Source: Limanda limanda (taxonomy: Eukaryota > Chordata > Actinopteri > Pleuronectiformes > Pleuronectidae). Taken from it: a stretch of 64,000 nucleotides of DNA. Made by a program: the position numbers and the translations under genes. Under the pieces are notes generated by a model, which saw only the letters and a list, made by a program, of their open reading frames with translations, searched no databases and had not been told where the DNA came from. Below are positions 52,274 through 63,720 of the stretch, piece by piece. The stretch spans positions 21,169,590 to 21,233,589 of the forward strand of contig NC_083638.1 in NCBI RefSeq assembly GCF_963576545.1, given 5' to 3'. The first letter of the stretch is position 1; each line of letters begins with the position of its first letter.

Positions 52274-55155
52274 TCATGGTTGATAATTGAGTAGGTCATT
52301 CGAGAGGTCTAAGAGGTTTTCTCTTTCATCAAGACTATACAGGTTTTCACACTCAGCTGGTGGCGGCGCTCGGAAGAGTGAAGAAACAACTGAGGAGCAG
52401 AAATATACCCGTGAAAAATGGGAAAACTCTTCAAATACTGATATTCAATATATATGAAAACCAGAAAATAAAGTGGACTTACCTTCAGAGGTCATAAACT
52501 TTGTGATTATTTCTGTATTCATTACTTCTGCAAACAAATGAAGGAGGAGACACAGTTAATCATAAACTTGTTTACAGTCAAACTGACTTTCAAAATGTAA
52601 TGAACATCAATAAGTCAGCGTCACTTCAACAACAAGAGCTTTACCTTTCGATGGGTCTAGTAGGTCGCTCAGTTCCTTTGATAAATTTCGCACTGGAAAC
52701 AAGATTTTTTCCAAATTAATGCAATTATTCCCTTTTTAAACTGCAAAATTAACTGATTCCGTTCACAGTCTGAAACCAGAAGGGCACTCACCGAGGCGAA
52801 CGCCCAATCTGCCATGTTAAAGAAGGTGAAGATTTTTTTTTAGTCTGCTCATTTATCCGGATCTGCTCTAAAAAAATGTTGTTTCCTCTTTAGGTCATGC
52901 CCCATCACTAGATAAACTGTATGGAAATCGGTTCAGTATTTTTTTATAATCCTGCTCAACAACAAACAAAAGAGCGCTGATGGAAATTACCCCCTTAAGG
53001 TAATGCTTAAAGGTATCTTCAGCTCTTCCACTCTTATTCTTTCTTTTTTTTCAAAGTAAACAGAGACAATGTGATATCACTTTGTTGATCCTGCGCCTGA
53101 AGGTCAAAGCAAAGATATTTTCTTTCCGACAGAGACTTTGGATCTGTTTGGCACAGGGTCAGGTCCAAGCTGAAACTGTGTGCTAGATTTTTCTTTCAGT
53201 GGACAATCAACAAAAACACTAACAGAAGCGCCACAAACTAAATTACTCACAAAAAGGTGACCGCATTCTTTTGAACTCAGTGTTAATAAGCGGCGATGCA
53301 CGATGCTGCTGCTGCTGCGTTCCCTCTGTGGCCGCCTGTCTTGAATTAGCACTGCTTTCTGTCACATGTGAAGAGGACATTGCTAACTTGGCGTTCCGTA
53401 AAATGTCTTCTGGCGGTGGGACCGGCAGGACGACAGGAGCCGAGCCTGCAGACAGTTTGCTGAGGAGCAGGACATCAATGGGGCCGCTGATGCTTTTCAG
53501 ATGGACCTGGTACTTTGCTGGACACTTGGCCTGAAAGAAGATGCACACACCAGGTCATTCCACCTGCAGTAAAGTCAGCAACAACAACAAAAGCAATGGG
53601 CCACAGTACGTTCCAGTGATGCAGGACTTACAGCTTTAGGTATGGGAACGTCTAACTTCGTGCCAGATGGTGCTCGTACTGCCAGGAGTGTGTGGCCTGA
53701 GGAGACATGAGACACAGTCAGTAAACATTTATTTTGGTCCTCATATATTTCGAGTCTAGTGAAAACCAACAGTCTGTCAGCTGCCGTAGTGACAGTGTAG
53801 AGTTTAATACATAAATGTTTGTGTAGCTGCATGACAGCCGATTCTATGCTGCAATGCGGTGTCTTTCATGGCTGGTATAAATCTAGTGAAGTCTACACAG
53901 ACTTTACGGCAAGTACATAAATATCTCTGCTGTTTTACATAGTTTTTTATTATTCTTCCATCTCTCGGTTTCACAACAGAAAACCCCATCAATGCAACTC
54001 AACAGCAGCGGAGTTGGCTTTTATGTTCTGCAAAAACAAAGTGTGTTTTCCTCAAAGCTTTCCTCTATGAAAGGAAGATGTTTCCATTTGGATGATTTTT
54101 AACTATCAATGATACGGCAGCTGACAAAACCATTGAGAAAGTGAATGATGATATGTTACCATTGAAGCAGCTGCAGATATCTTCATGATTCACATAATTC
54201 AGGGTTTATCTGAATTAAGGTTTAATATGAAAATACTGTGAGTTCCTAGAGCTAGTTGCTATGTGACAGACTGACATATTTTGATAAAACACCCCTGCCA
54301 TAAAGGTAAAACTTGCATTAAATCTGATCACATGTCTATTCAACATCTTATTTACACTTACAAATACCCACATTTCTCCAATCTCTGCTAGACGTTTTTG
54401 TAAATAGAGGTAGATTTAAAAACATAGAATAACGATGTTGAAAATCAATGCATTCTAGAGTAAATGGGCATGAAAAGGATATTTGCAGCAGTCTTCTGTC
54501 GTATTTCTGATGCTCTGTGTGACCCACATTGTCTGCAGGTCCAACATGAACTCCATCTCCTCCAGGCCCCTCACCTCCAACTTTAACTTGGTCAGTCTGT
54601 GGTTCAACTGGAGAATATTCTGTCCTGGCGTCATACCCCTGGTTTAAAGAACACGTGTGTATTTTATTGTCAAATGTATTTGGCACACCATTCTTGACAC
54701 ACATGCATGCACACAAGGCAGGATTGAGAACTTACATCAACTTTATATAGCGGCTTGTCACCCTACTAATGAGTCCAATGCCCTCCAACACACTAATGAT
54801 CTCATACAATCGCCTTTTCCGTGTGATAGCCAGGAGCCTCAGAGCCTGAAAGAATAAAACACAACTCATCCACCACAGTTTCTTCAGCCTCATCCTAAGG
54901 GAGTTTGAATTCCTCAATGCAGGCTCTTTATATAGTTATACTTTTAAGTTTATTTAAAGAGTATGTTTGGTGTACAGCTGATAAAGTGCGAGACCTCTCA
55001 ACATTCTGGGGGCTAAAACCAGCTATTGTCATTATTGATCAATCGGCATCGCTGCAGGTTAAAGGGTTTTTAAAGGTAACTGTAATTCATTATTGCATTA
55101 TGTGCAGTCTGAGTCCAGATAAATAGCCCTTCTTATGGGGCCAATAGTGTAGCAA

Positions 55156-55251
<96 letters not shown>

Positions 55252-55917
55252 AGAGAGTTGTGTCTTAATCTGTATGATTGAGATTTGTGATTTGTGTTAA
55301 TACTGAAAACTTTATACTGAAAAAGCAGGTAATAAAAAAGAAAGACACACTTGCTCTCGCTCTCACGCTCACCTACACACACACACTCACACACAAAGAC
55401 AGACCCTCTCTCACAAACACTCACACTACTGTATATCTCTCACACATGCACACTATCTTTCTCACACTCTGTCTCTCAATCACAGAGACACACTCTCACA
55501 CGCACGCAATATAAAAGTAAATTATAGACAGATAAGGGTCTCCTCATAAAATACATTATTTGTTGCATTAACTTCATACAGCAGACTATATGTATATAAA
55601 AACGTCGTTTTATCCTTTAGACAGGTCCATTGAAATCACAAACAAAAATACAGATGTTCTAAAAGCTCCAAAAATCTTGGATAAATAGTGGATCTGTTTT
55701 CCTGTTTTATACTGGGATAACTCATACTTTCAGGTTTATCCCACCCAAACACACACACACGCACACGCACACACACACACGCCGGACACACACACACACG
55801 TACCTCTTTTAGGTCCAGCAGTCCTCCCTTCGCTTCTTGCAGTAACTCGACGAACTGGATGGTGAGGTGACGGAGGCTGCTCAGTTGTCTGGAGGTTCCG
55901 GTGGCCTGGGCGGACAT
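52274..55917 (-). CDS. e2f4: E2F4-like transcription factor, divergent, complete (325 aa)
   Basis: E2F4-class factors bind DNA with a DP partner and recruit pocket proteins (p107/p130) to control cell-cycle and multiciliogenesis genes. Exons 5' to 3': 55917-55804, 54845-54736, 54638-54483, 54203-54160, 53696-53632, 53530-53251, 52692-52645, 52527-52483, 52389-52274; 978 nt. Residues about 17-75 are the winged helix ([34 protein letters not shown]). Dimerisation coil and marked box follow, with [31 protein letters not shown] and [18 protein letters not shown]. The marked box, PVPPPED and [11 protein letters not shown] favour E2F4 over E2F5. Unusual points: the recognition helix has RRLYE instead of the near-invariant RRIYD, and the C-terminal pocket-binding end has DLS where DLF is expected. 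The first ATG is at 55,917. Exon 4 is only 44 nt and follows an AT-AC intron. It may be a paralogue of the conserved e2f4. Confidence 0.9.
52890..52975 (-). repeat. Fragment of the dispersed repeat family of 15,290 and 20,895
   Basis: On the minus strand: GAGCAGGATTATAAAAAAAT, ACTGAACCGATTTCCATACA. This matches the middle of the copy at 20,895-21,085. It lies in an intron of the E2F4-like gene. Confidence 0.65.
54204..54482 (-). other. U12-type AT-AC intron in the E2F4-like gene
   Basis: The donor is ATATCCTTTT, the canonical U12 5' splice site. The branch region is CCTTAAT, located about 14 nt before the 3' end, which is AC (GATAAAC|CCTG). No GT-AG alternative works: the nearest AG leaves an in-frame TAA before the conserved YVNHED segment. 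Using AT-AC joins the frame exactly (codon AA|C). Intron length is 279 nt. U12 introns are known in the E2F family. Confidence 0.9.
55158..55251. repeat. (GT)47 microsatellite
   Basis: 94 bp of GT in the first intron of the E2F4-like gene. It is followed by looser CA-rich sequence at 55,370-55,505 and 55,745-55,800. Confidence 0.97.
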
Positions 55918-58784
55918 GGCGGACCCGTGTTCCTCCTCTGCGGGATCGTGTTGCTCCTCTGCGGGACACACAAGCAAAACAAACACAGTCGCTCTCTGTT
56001 GTTTGAATCAGCCGCGTCGGACCCGCCTCACACAACCGGAAATACTTTGTTTAGAAGTTACCTTTTTTCAGCGTTTCCGGTATGAGCTCGCTTTGCGTGT
56101 TTTGAGAGAATTTGAACACACACGGTGTAAATAAACCGCAAAGGGAATAAAAAGCATCATCGTGCTCTTCTCGTCTCAACTCTCACCACTCGTTCAGGAG
56201 GTTTATTGTGAAAAGTTGGTACTGGTAATACTGAAATTCTGTGCAGCTTTTCAGTCACAAAGTTCTAATTAATACAAATCATAATGATTTATTTATAACT
56301 GCTGTGTTTTAATATGCACTTAGATGTAAATACAGTCATAATGTCTGCGTGACTTCAGTGAGAAAGGTGAAAAAACTAAATGTGATTGTTTTTAACTGGA
56401 TTGTTGTCGGAACGGCGGATTAAAGTTGCTACTGGTGCAACTAAGCTAATGCTAACACCTCCACCTCCGGACATTCTCCACCTCCCATTGTTGACTGCCG
56501 GTTTGTCTCCGGTATCCGTATGGAAATGCTTTCAAAATAAGAGTCACGTCGTTTCACTGCTCTGATGTCTCCTCTCTCACTTTTGATGGTATCATTGAAA
56601 CATTTTACTTTGTGTGTTTTTCTATTACATTTCAAAACATAAACCCAGAGAATGTCTTGCTTGAGTTTAATTTCCTGACCTAAGTTCTACAGATCTCACC
56701 ACCTCCATCTATCATCTATTGTGTGGATTGTGCTGTTGTGTAGCCTCCGAGTTTATTTATTTTCTAGCCCACAACTATTATTCACATTTAAATTTAAGCC
56801 TATAGTTAATCCACCAAGTGTTCATTGTAAATAAACTCCTTCGAGGTTGTTAAAAACACAAAAGTCCAAGAAAAACACAAAACGAGGACAAGACCTCAAT
56901 GTTCTCAGGTTTATACTCACAGATCAATATGAAGTAAAACAGTAAAAATATTAATGAATATCATTGACACAAGTGCTTGTCACCAGGACAATGCCTGAAA
57001 AATGCCCTGTCATAAGTTGGTGATGTACTTTACATTCAGACTCACAAACAAATGAGTGAAATTAATGAAATTATTAAATGTTGCAGTGAACATGGGCTAT
57101 TATTGGTCCATTGACTGGTGGTCTTGGGCGGTGCTGGCTGATGACTGCGGTTATCTGTTAGTAATCGTATGAACATCAAACCTACTTATTTCAAATCTAG
57201 AGAGCCTTGATACCCAGCAATTCTAATGTTATTGAATAAAAATGGATGTATCTGCATATCTTTGTGGCTTGTTTTAATTCGTTTTTTGGGAATCTTAATG
57301 ATGGCTAAGTTCCATTTAGCTACTTGAGGGTCTGGTATTGTTCCTCTTGGCTCATTGAGGGAGCCCATATGTTGTAACATCTGTGTATTTGCTCCTGCAA
57401 CAAGTTACATTATGGACTGTATGTAATTTGAGTCAGTGTTTAGTAGTTTCTTCCTTTGGCAGATAGCACTCCCGCAAATACTTGTAACAGTCAGACTATT
57501 TCTGTCTTTCAGTCTTGGTTTAGTTGTTTCACCCACTCTTCCTGCAGATCTTCACAACTCCTTAGATATTTTTACATTGTCATACACACAGTTTGCATCC
57601 AGAATTTGTTGATAATCAGTGGGATTTCATTCTCTATAGAGGGGACAACCCCAAAGCAGGATATCTGCACCGCAGATATGCATAGCAGCTGGCAGCCTGG
57701 CAAGGTTTTCTTTCTGTCAAATGTTTGCTTGGTTTTGTAGCCAAAAAGCTCAACTTTAACTTTGTGCTTTTGCAACCAAAACTACGCTTTCTGATCCATA
57801 CTTATGAGTAGAATGTTGCCCTTTGTGATGAGGTTACTGGTAGAGTTTATATCTTCTATTTTCCAAATTATGTCTTTACTTCCACTTCCCCTTAATGGTA
57901 ATTTCTGACATTTCAGACAGTGGAAAACTGGAAGCGAGTACTTACCTTTTTATAGCCTTTCCTGCCTCATGACACATTATGAGTCAGTTGCTCAGAGGAG
58001 CCCTTGGTTAATGATACAACACGGATTGAAGATTCAGAGAAAGCATGCTCAGCAGACAATTGCAGTAGCAATTATTGAATAGATTGATTCCCTTTCCCTT
58101 GTTGCAGAGGTTGCATTTGCTTTAGTTCACAACAGAAAACAAATATCAAAATATGTTATTTGTCCCAGAATTTCTGCAAAAAACTAAATATATTTCCTGT
58201 CTATATCAGCTGCAATAGCTTTATCATTGTAATTTCATTGAAAACTGTTTAATTCTACCTTTATAAAGCCTCTTTGTGATTGGTGTTGTTTACTCTATAA
58301 ACTGTGCCGGGCTAAATGTGCTCAATCAGTGCCAGAGTTTCTGACTTTAACATTTCAAACTGAGGACAATAAATAATGTATGAATAAAACAGTCAAATAT
58401 ATAATAACAGTTAAATGTATCCATATAACGAAAGAACACAGTTTCTCTCTTGGCTTTTGAAACTTGTACTCATTACCACTCGAGGGGAACGATGTCCCGC
58501 CTCTTCGCACCCTCTGATTGGGTTAGGATTGAGCCATTTACAGAAAGGGAGAGCGGTGATTGGTTAGGATCAGGGGGAACTCGGTGAGTGTGTGTGTATG
58601 TAAAGCAGTGCGGACTCAGAGGCTGGTCACGTGACCCCCAGCAGCAGTCACATGACCGATCCGAGGAGCTGCGGTGCAGGACAGAGGAGGAAGTCGAATC
58701 TGTGAGTTGGAAACTGAAACCCGTCTTCTCTTGTGAACCCACCCGGACTGGTTCCTCCGTGGTCCCCCTTTGCTCGGTCCTGTG
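55918..58784. other. Divergent intergenic interval between the E2F4-like gene and ctsa
   Basis: The two genes are read away from each other. Near the E2F4-like end there are ETS-type sites (CCGGAAAT near 56,037 and its inverse TTTCCGG near 56,075). The middle, 56,100-58,450, shows no gene or recognisable repeat. The ctsa end becomes GC-rich from about 58,480 and carries CLEAR motifs. Confidence 0.6.
58626..58656. promoter_or_regulatory. ctsa: Tandem CLEAR (TFEB/TFE3) elements upstream of ctsa
   Basis: GTCACGTGAC at 58,626-58,635 is a perfect CLEAR palindrome. GTCACATGAC at 58,647-58,656 differs by one base. They are 21 bp apart start to start and about 130-160 bp upstream of the ATG. CLEAR elements mark lysosomal genes controlled by TFEB, in agreement with cathepsin A. 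Confidence 0.82.
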
Positions 58785-61700
58785 ATGTCGTCCTGCGGGC
58801 TGCTGCTGTGTGTGCTCGCCGGGCTGCAGCTCGGCTCCTGGGCTCAGTACGACCCGGACGAGGTGACGCATCTGCCGGGCATGATGTTCAAGCCCAACTA
58901 CCGGCAGTGGTCCGGCTACCTGCGGGTGGGACCGGGGAAGTTCTTCCATTACTGGTAAGAAACTGTGGAGGAAGCGTGGGGAAGCAGATAAGTGTGTGTT
59001 TGTCCTCACACCTACAGGTCGTCTCTCCTCGTGTCTACACACCTGGAGAGGGAGGTCGCTGCAGCACAACAGGTTCCTGCACTTTAGTAAAAGTACTTGT
59101 AAGGAACATGTCCGTGAGGCATCACAAGTTCTGCAGTGAAAGGTCCCGTCTGACTGACTGTGTAATAAATGAAAACATCCTCTTCTATGTGCCCCTGGCC
59201 CGCAGAGTCCTTTGAAACGCCCCTGAGGATGTGAACTACAGCAGTAGAGTGACCTGGGCTGTTATCCAACAGCAACACACACTAGGATTTAATTTTCTTT
59301 GACAAAAACGGTCACCTTGTAGCATCATGTCACTACGAAAAATTGTGAATTCTAGCAGAACATCTTTGGAGTGTTTCATGTTATTTTGGAAAAGCCAAAT
59401 GTTTTGTTTAATGTGGTGTGAAGATGTACAGGTGTCGGTCCATTCGGTTAAAAACATAGAAATTCTCGTATGTGCCAAAGTTGGGACGCAAACTTGAGTA
59501 TTAACCTGTGTGGTGCAGTTCGGCCTCTCTAACCGGGGTCCTGATCCCCTGCAGGTTCGTGACCTCTCAGCGGGACCCGCTCAAAGACCCTGTGGTGCTC
59601 TGGCTGAATGGAGGCCCAGGCTGCAGCTCGCTGGATGGACTCCTGTCAGAGAATGGACCGTTCCATGTGAGCATGCTCACCGTGTGCACACGTCTATACC
59701 TGTGCACTGAATGTAACGTCAATCTGAGTCAGCACTGTTGAATTTGAACTTTTCAGGTGAACGATAACGGGGCCACACTGTACGAGAACAAATTCAGCTG
59801 GAACAAGATCGCCAACGTGCTGTACCTGGAATCTCCAGCAGGGGTGGGCTACTCCTACTCTGATGACGGGGTATACAAAACCAATGACAACCAGGTGAGT
59901 TCTATTGAGTTTATTGTAGGAGATTTTAAAAAGCAAATAAAACTATCAGAACAAACTGGATAGGAAATTATTTCATATGTTCTCTTAGGTTGCTGCGGAC
60001 AACTATGCAGCGCTGCAGGGTTTCTTTACCAAGTTCCCAAATTTCACTAAAAATGACTTCTTCATCTTTGGAGAAAGTTACGGTGGAGTCTATGCCCCGA
60101 CCCTCAGCCTGCTGGTGGCTACAGGACCGGCCCACATCAATTTCAAGGTGAGTCTGTTTGTTTTGTATCACCAGCACGATCGGCTGCTCTGTCAGCACGG
60201 CTTCCACAATACAGTCTGATGATGGAAACTCTGCCCTTCAGAGGAATTAAACCAGGTTTACTCTCAGTTGGATAAATCCTTTCTCTTTGAACAATGACTT
60301 GTTTTCCAGGGCTTCGCAGTGGGAAACGGAATCAGCAGCTTTGCTCTCAATGACCAAAGTTTGATCTACTTTGGTTACTACCACGGCCTCTTTGGAGAAG
60401 AGTAAGTGGCACGTTGTAGAGGAAGCTTGTTTCCTTTTAACTACTAGGAATACTATACAAATGTTAAAGCAGTGTTTCTATGCTTGATGTTTAATTTTGG
60501 ATAAAATAGTAGTGGTGGGGGAAAATCGATTCTGTTCAGTATCGCTGAACTATTATATTTTGCGCCCGCGATTATATCGATACTGTAAAACAAAGTATTG
60601 CAATATTTTTTTTTCAAATATGTAACAGCCCCTGGCTGGCAAAGCATGACAAGGAGAGTTTCAGAGTTTAAAAGATACCTAGTGTGTATGCGGAAAGGAT
60701 GTTCTCCACTGCAGGAGATGTAGTAACAGCCCAGAGGAGCACTTTAACATCTGAGCATGTTGACAACTCCTTTTTCTGAACAAAAATGCCAATATTCCCC
60801 AATGAATTTAACATTTTGGTTCATGACCTTGCAGCCGACTGGACTCTTGCAGTAAACATTTGTTTATTTTTCTCAATTTGATTGAAGCTCTAGGTTACTC
60901 TTATTTATAAGATTATTCTCAGGTTTATGTTACTCTATTATGTCTGCTTGATGTTACTGTATTGTATTTAAATAATTGTAAGTTATGTGCTGGGAGCTCA
61001 GCGTTCATGTGAGAGGTCTCATTCAGAAAATAATTACAAAGGTCCTGTATCCTGAATGTTCAAGGACAAAGTTTTTGCACTACCCTTTCTTAGTTTTTGC
61101 ACTTCAGTTAATGTGTAGAAGACAATGTTGTTCACAGAATTAAATGTGACATTTGAAGTGAGTTAAACAGTCTTATTTTCTTCTTTTTGTAATGCCTTTG
61201 AATAATATGGGGGACATGAATCGCAATATATCGCAGAATCGCAATATTTTGCAGAATCGCAATACTATTGAATCATGGCCCAAATATCGCAATACTATTG
61301 AATCGTCACATTTTTGCCAATTCCCACCCCTATAAAATAGCTGATCAGAACATAGATGTGAGGTATCGGAGGAAATTAAATGTGGGTCATTGTTAAGTCT
61401 AATGTAATGTATGTGGCTTTTGACAGTAAATTACATCTATATGTAAAATGGAGAGACTGGCTGTTGTATGAAGATCAGTTCTCTCTGCTATAACAGCTCG
61501 TTTTTGTTGGTTAACATTATTTGAATTTCTGAATCTGTATTTTTTTTTTTACTATACACACAAGAGGGTTTTAACAGTTGACAAATTTTAGATCGGGGTA
61601 AAATGCATCAAACTAAGCTGCAGATAAGTGGATCCAGAGAATTCTAATTTTAAAGTTATTTTCTGTGCAGTTTGTGGCGGGATCTGAACAAACACTGCTG

Positions 61701-63720
61701 TGAGAAGGGGACCTGTAACTTTCACAACTCCACGTTGGAACCCTGCCAGGCGCTGGTAACATGTGCACCATTTCTACTGGTATCTAACTTGGATTTTCTA
61801 GTGTCGCTCTTTTCAAATTTCGCTTCTTCCTCGTCTCCCTTCAGGTGATGGAGGCCTTCGACATCGTGTATAGCAGTGGACTGAATGAGTACGCCCTCTA
61901 CTTGGACTGTGAGGGTCCCAATAGATTCCACAGAGGCTATGAGAAGACCATGAGTCATCTGTTTAAGAACTACAGGAAACCTCCACAGGGCCACAAGGTG
62001 AGTGTTTCACCCTTTCAACCCTGCTTAATGTTCTGATTGTCTTATGTTATTGTTAAACTTTGCTTCAATGTAGTTTTCAGACAGAGTGACTTCCTCTGTG
62101 TCCCTGGGTGAAGTTCCTCCCTGCATAAACAGCACAGCACAGATGAACTGGCTGAACAGGGGCGACGTGAAGAAGGCTCTACACATTCCTGATGTATTGC
62201 CACCATGGGACATCTGCAGGTATGTTGCAGTGAGATGATTATAATTTAGTCGGCTTCATATTAAGTCCCTCTCGTAGTCTGGACAAATCTTGAGTTCAGT
62301 TACAGGTAACTGATTCCTCTGGCTGTGTCCTGCTTGCATCACAACAAATTACATCAGATCTCCTCTTACCACCTTTATAAATCCAGAAACATTTGTCTAG
62401 TCATCTGATTGTAAATTTTGCCTCTGTTTGACCTGTTTTAAACTGCAATGCAGTGCTTTTCGAGACTTTTATAAATTGAGTCGATACTTGTGGCACCTGT
62501 GCCATTAAAACACTTCATTTAACGCACGTGAAACAAATTTGAAATGATAAATGTTGGTGAAAATGAGTTGATGGCAGCTAAACAATATTTCACTTTCCAA
62601 TAACTGGTCAAACTACATCTTCATATACAGTCTGTGGTGTGTGTGTATAGACTGTATATGAAGGTGTACAACATGACTGCATTCCAAAAGTGAAGCCAAA
62701 GTATCTTCATCGCCACCTATTGGCCGACTGCAGTACAGGTCATAAACCCATGTAAGTGGATGGGACATGGACCAACTAACGATAACATTATAAGGTCGAT
62801 GTTTTGTTTTTTTCTTTTTCTGATAAGTTTGGTTTTAATAATTTGATGCTATTAAAAACAGGGTGAAAAGTCATGATTGACAGTTGAGACTAACACATGT
62901 TTGGTTGATCAAATGTATCATGGGACTTAACTAACCCGGCTCCATCCTGAATGCTCCCAAGAAGACTCGGGCTTCAAATGTATAAGATGGCAACATTTGT
63001 ATTCAGGATATTTTGGATTCATTTCAGGGTGGTGGGAGCTGAACATGCATCATCCATCTTTATAGACAGGATAAAAACCGACCATCCCAGCAGAGAATTT
63101 CACTTGCAGTCTGGACTTTGTATTAACAGACATCTGTATACGTCCTGTGTGTGCAGTCAGATTGGATGATGATGATGAAGATGATAAACACTTCATTACA
63201 GTGATGATGTTGGAGAGAATTACACCAACCAGTACCCAACAATGAAGGAGGTGTATCTGAAGCTGCTGTCTCTGGGCCTGCGGGCGCTCGTCTACAACGG
63301 AGACACTGACATGGCCTGTAACTTCCTGGGAGACCAGTGGTTTGTGGAGGACCTCGGCATTAAGGTTAAATACAAGGCATTATTCTAAAACGTGTATATT
63401 TGTGTTTAAGGCTTTTCCATCCAGAACCATAACCAGATACACTTCTTATATTCTCAGGCAACCACAAAGTACCAGCACTGGATTCATGAGGACCAGATTG
63501 CAGGATTCTACCAACAGTTTGGAAACGTAACCTTCCTCACAATCAAGGTAACCCACCAGTGTGGTGCTGAGTGTCTGCCAGTGAAGCGTGGTGATGTGGT
63601 GCCATCATTGTGAAATACTGTTGTCCTGTGTTCCAGGGTGCTGGCCACATGGTTCCCCAGTGGGCTCCAGGTCCAGCTTTTCACATGTTCCAGTCCTTCC
63701 TAACCAACGGCTCCTACTGA
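58785..63720 (+). CDS. ctsa: Cathepsin A / lysosomal protective protein, complete (463 aa)
   Basis: Cathepsin A is a lysosomal serine carboxypeptidase (family S10) that also protects beta-galactosidase and neuraminidase 1 in a complex. Exons: 58785-58954, 59555-59666, 59757-59894, 59989-60147, 60310-60401, 61671-61755, 61845-61997, 62074-62219, 63202-63364, 63458-63547, 63637-63720; total 1,392 nt. A signal peptide covers residues about 1-20. Landmarks in order: [20 protein letters not shown] (oxyanion region), [22 protein letters not shown] with the catalytic Ser at residue 170, [11 protein letters not shown] with the catalytic Asp near 386-388, and GAGHMVP with the catalytic His at 440. The length is close to the human precursor (about 480). 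All catalytic residues are present, so the enzyme should be active. Intron 5 contains a hAT remnant and intron 8 a MITE-like copy. The start is the first ATG in frame, directly before the leader. Confidence 0.96.
60510..61332 (+). mobile_element. hAT transposon remnant in ctsa intron 5
   Basis: The element is bounded by a perfect 8-bp target duplication, TAAAATAG (60,502-60,509 and 61,333-61,340). The ends are inverted: TAGTGGTGGG on the left and the inverse TAGGGGTGGG on the right. Both subterminal parts are rich in AATCGAT/TATCG-type words, typical of this fish hAT group. At 60,684-60,780 a short frame reads [20 protein letters not shown] then [11 protein letters not shown] and stops. This is the C-terminal dimerisation part of a ZBED/hAT transposase, the only coding remnant. 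The element is non-autonomous and dead. Confidence 0.88.
62619..63085. mobile_element. MITE-like element, copy B, in ctsa intron 8
   Basis: Shares GTGAAGCCAAAGTATCTTCA, GACTGCAGTACAGGTCATAA and a CATCCATCTTTATAGACAGG right end with the element at 45,545-46,035. At its left end a 15-bp perfect inverted repeat (CTTCATATACAGTCT with AGACTGTATATGAAG, 62,619-62,633 and 62,649-62,663) forms a hairpin. Boundaries are approximate. Confidence 0.68.

Noticed and set aside
54160..54482. The E2F4-like gene as a pseudogene because of an in-frame TAA before YVNHED
   Set aside because: The stop lies inside the intron once the AT-AC (U12) splice sites are used; all nine exons then join without a break.
55098..55514. 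His-Thr repeat open frames around 55.1-55.5 kb
   Set aside because: They are translations of the (GT)n/(CA)n microsatellites in the first intron of the E2F4-like gene.
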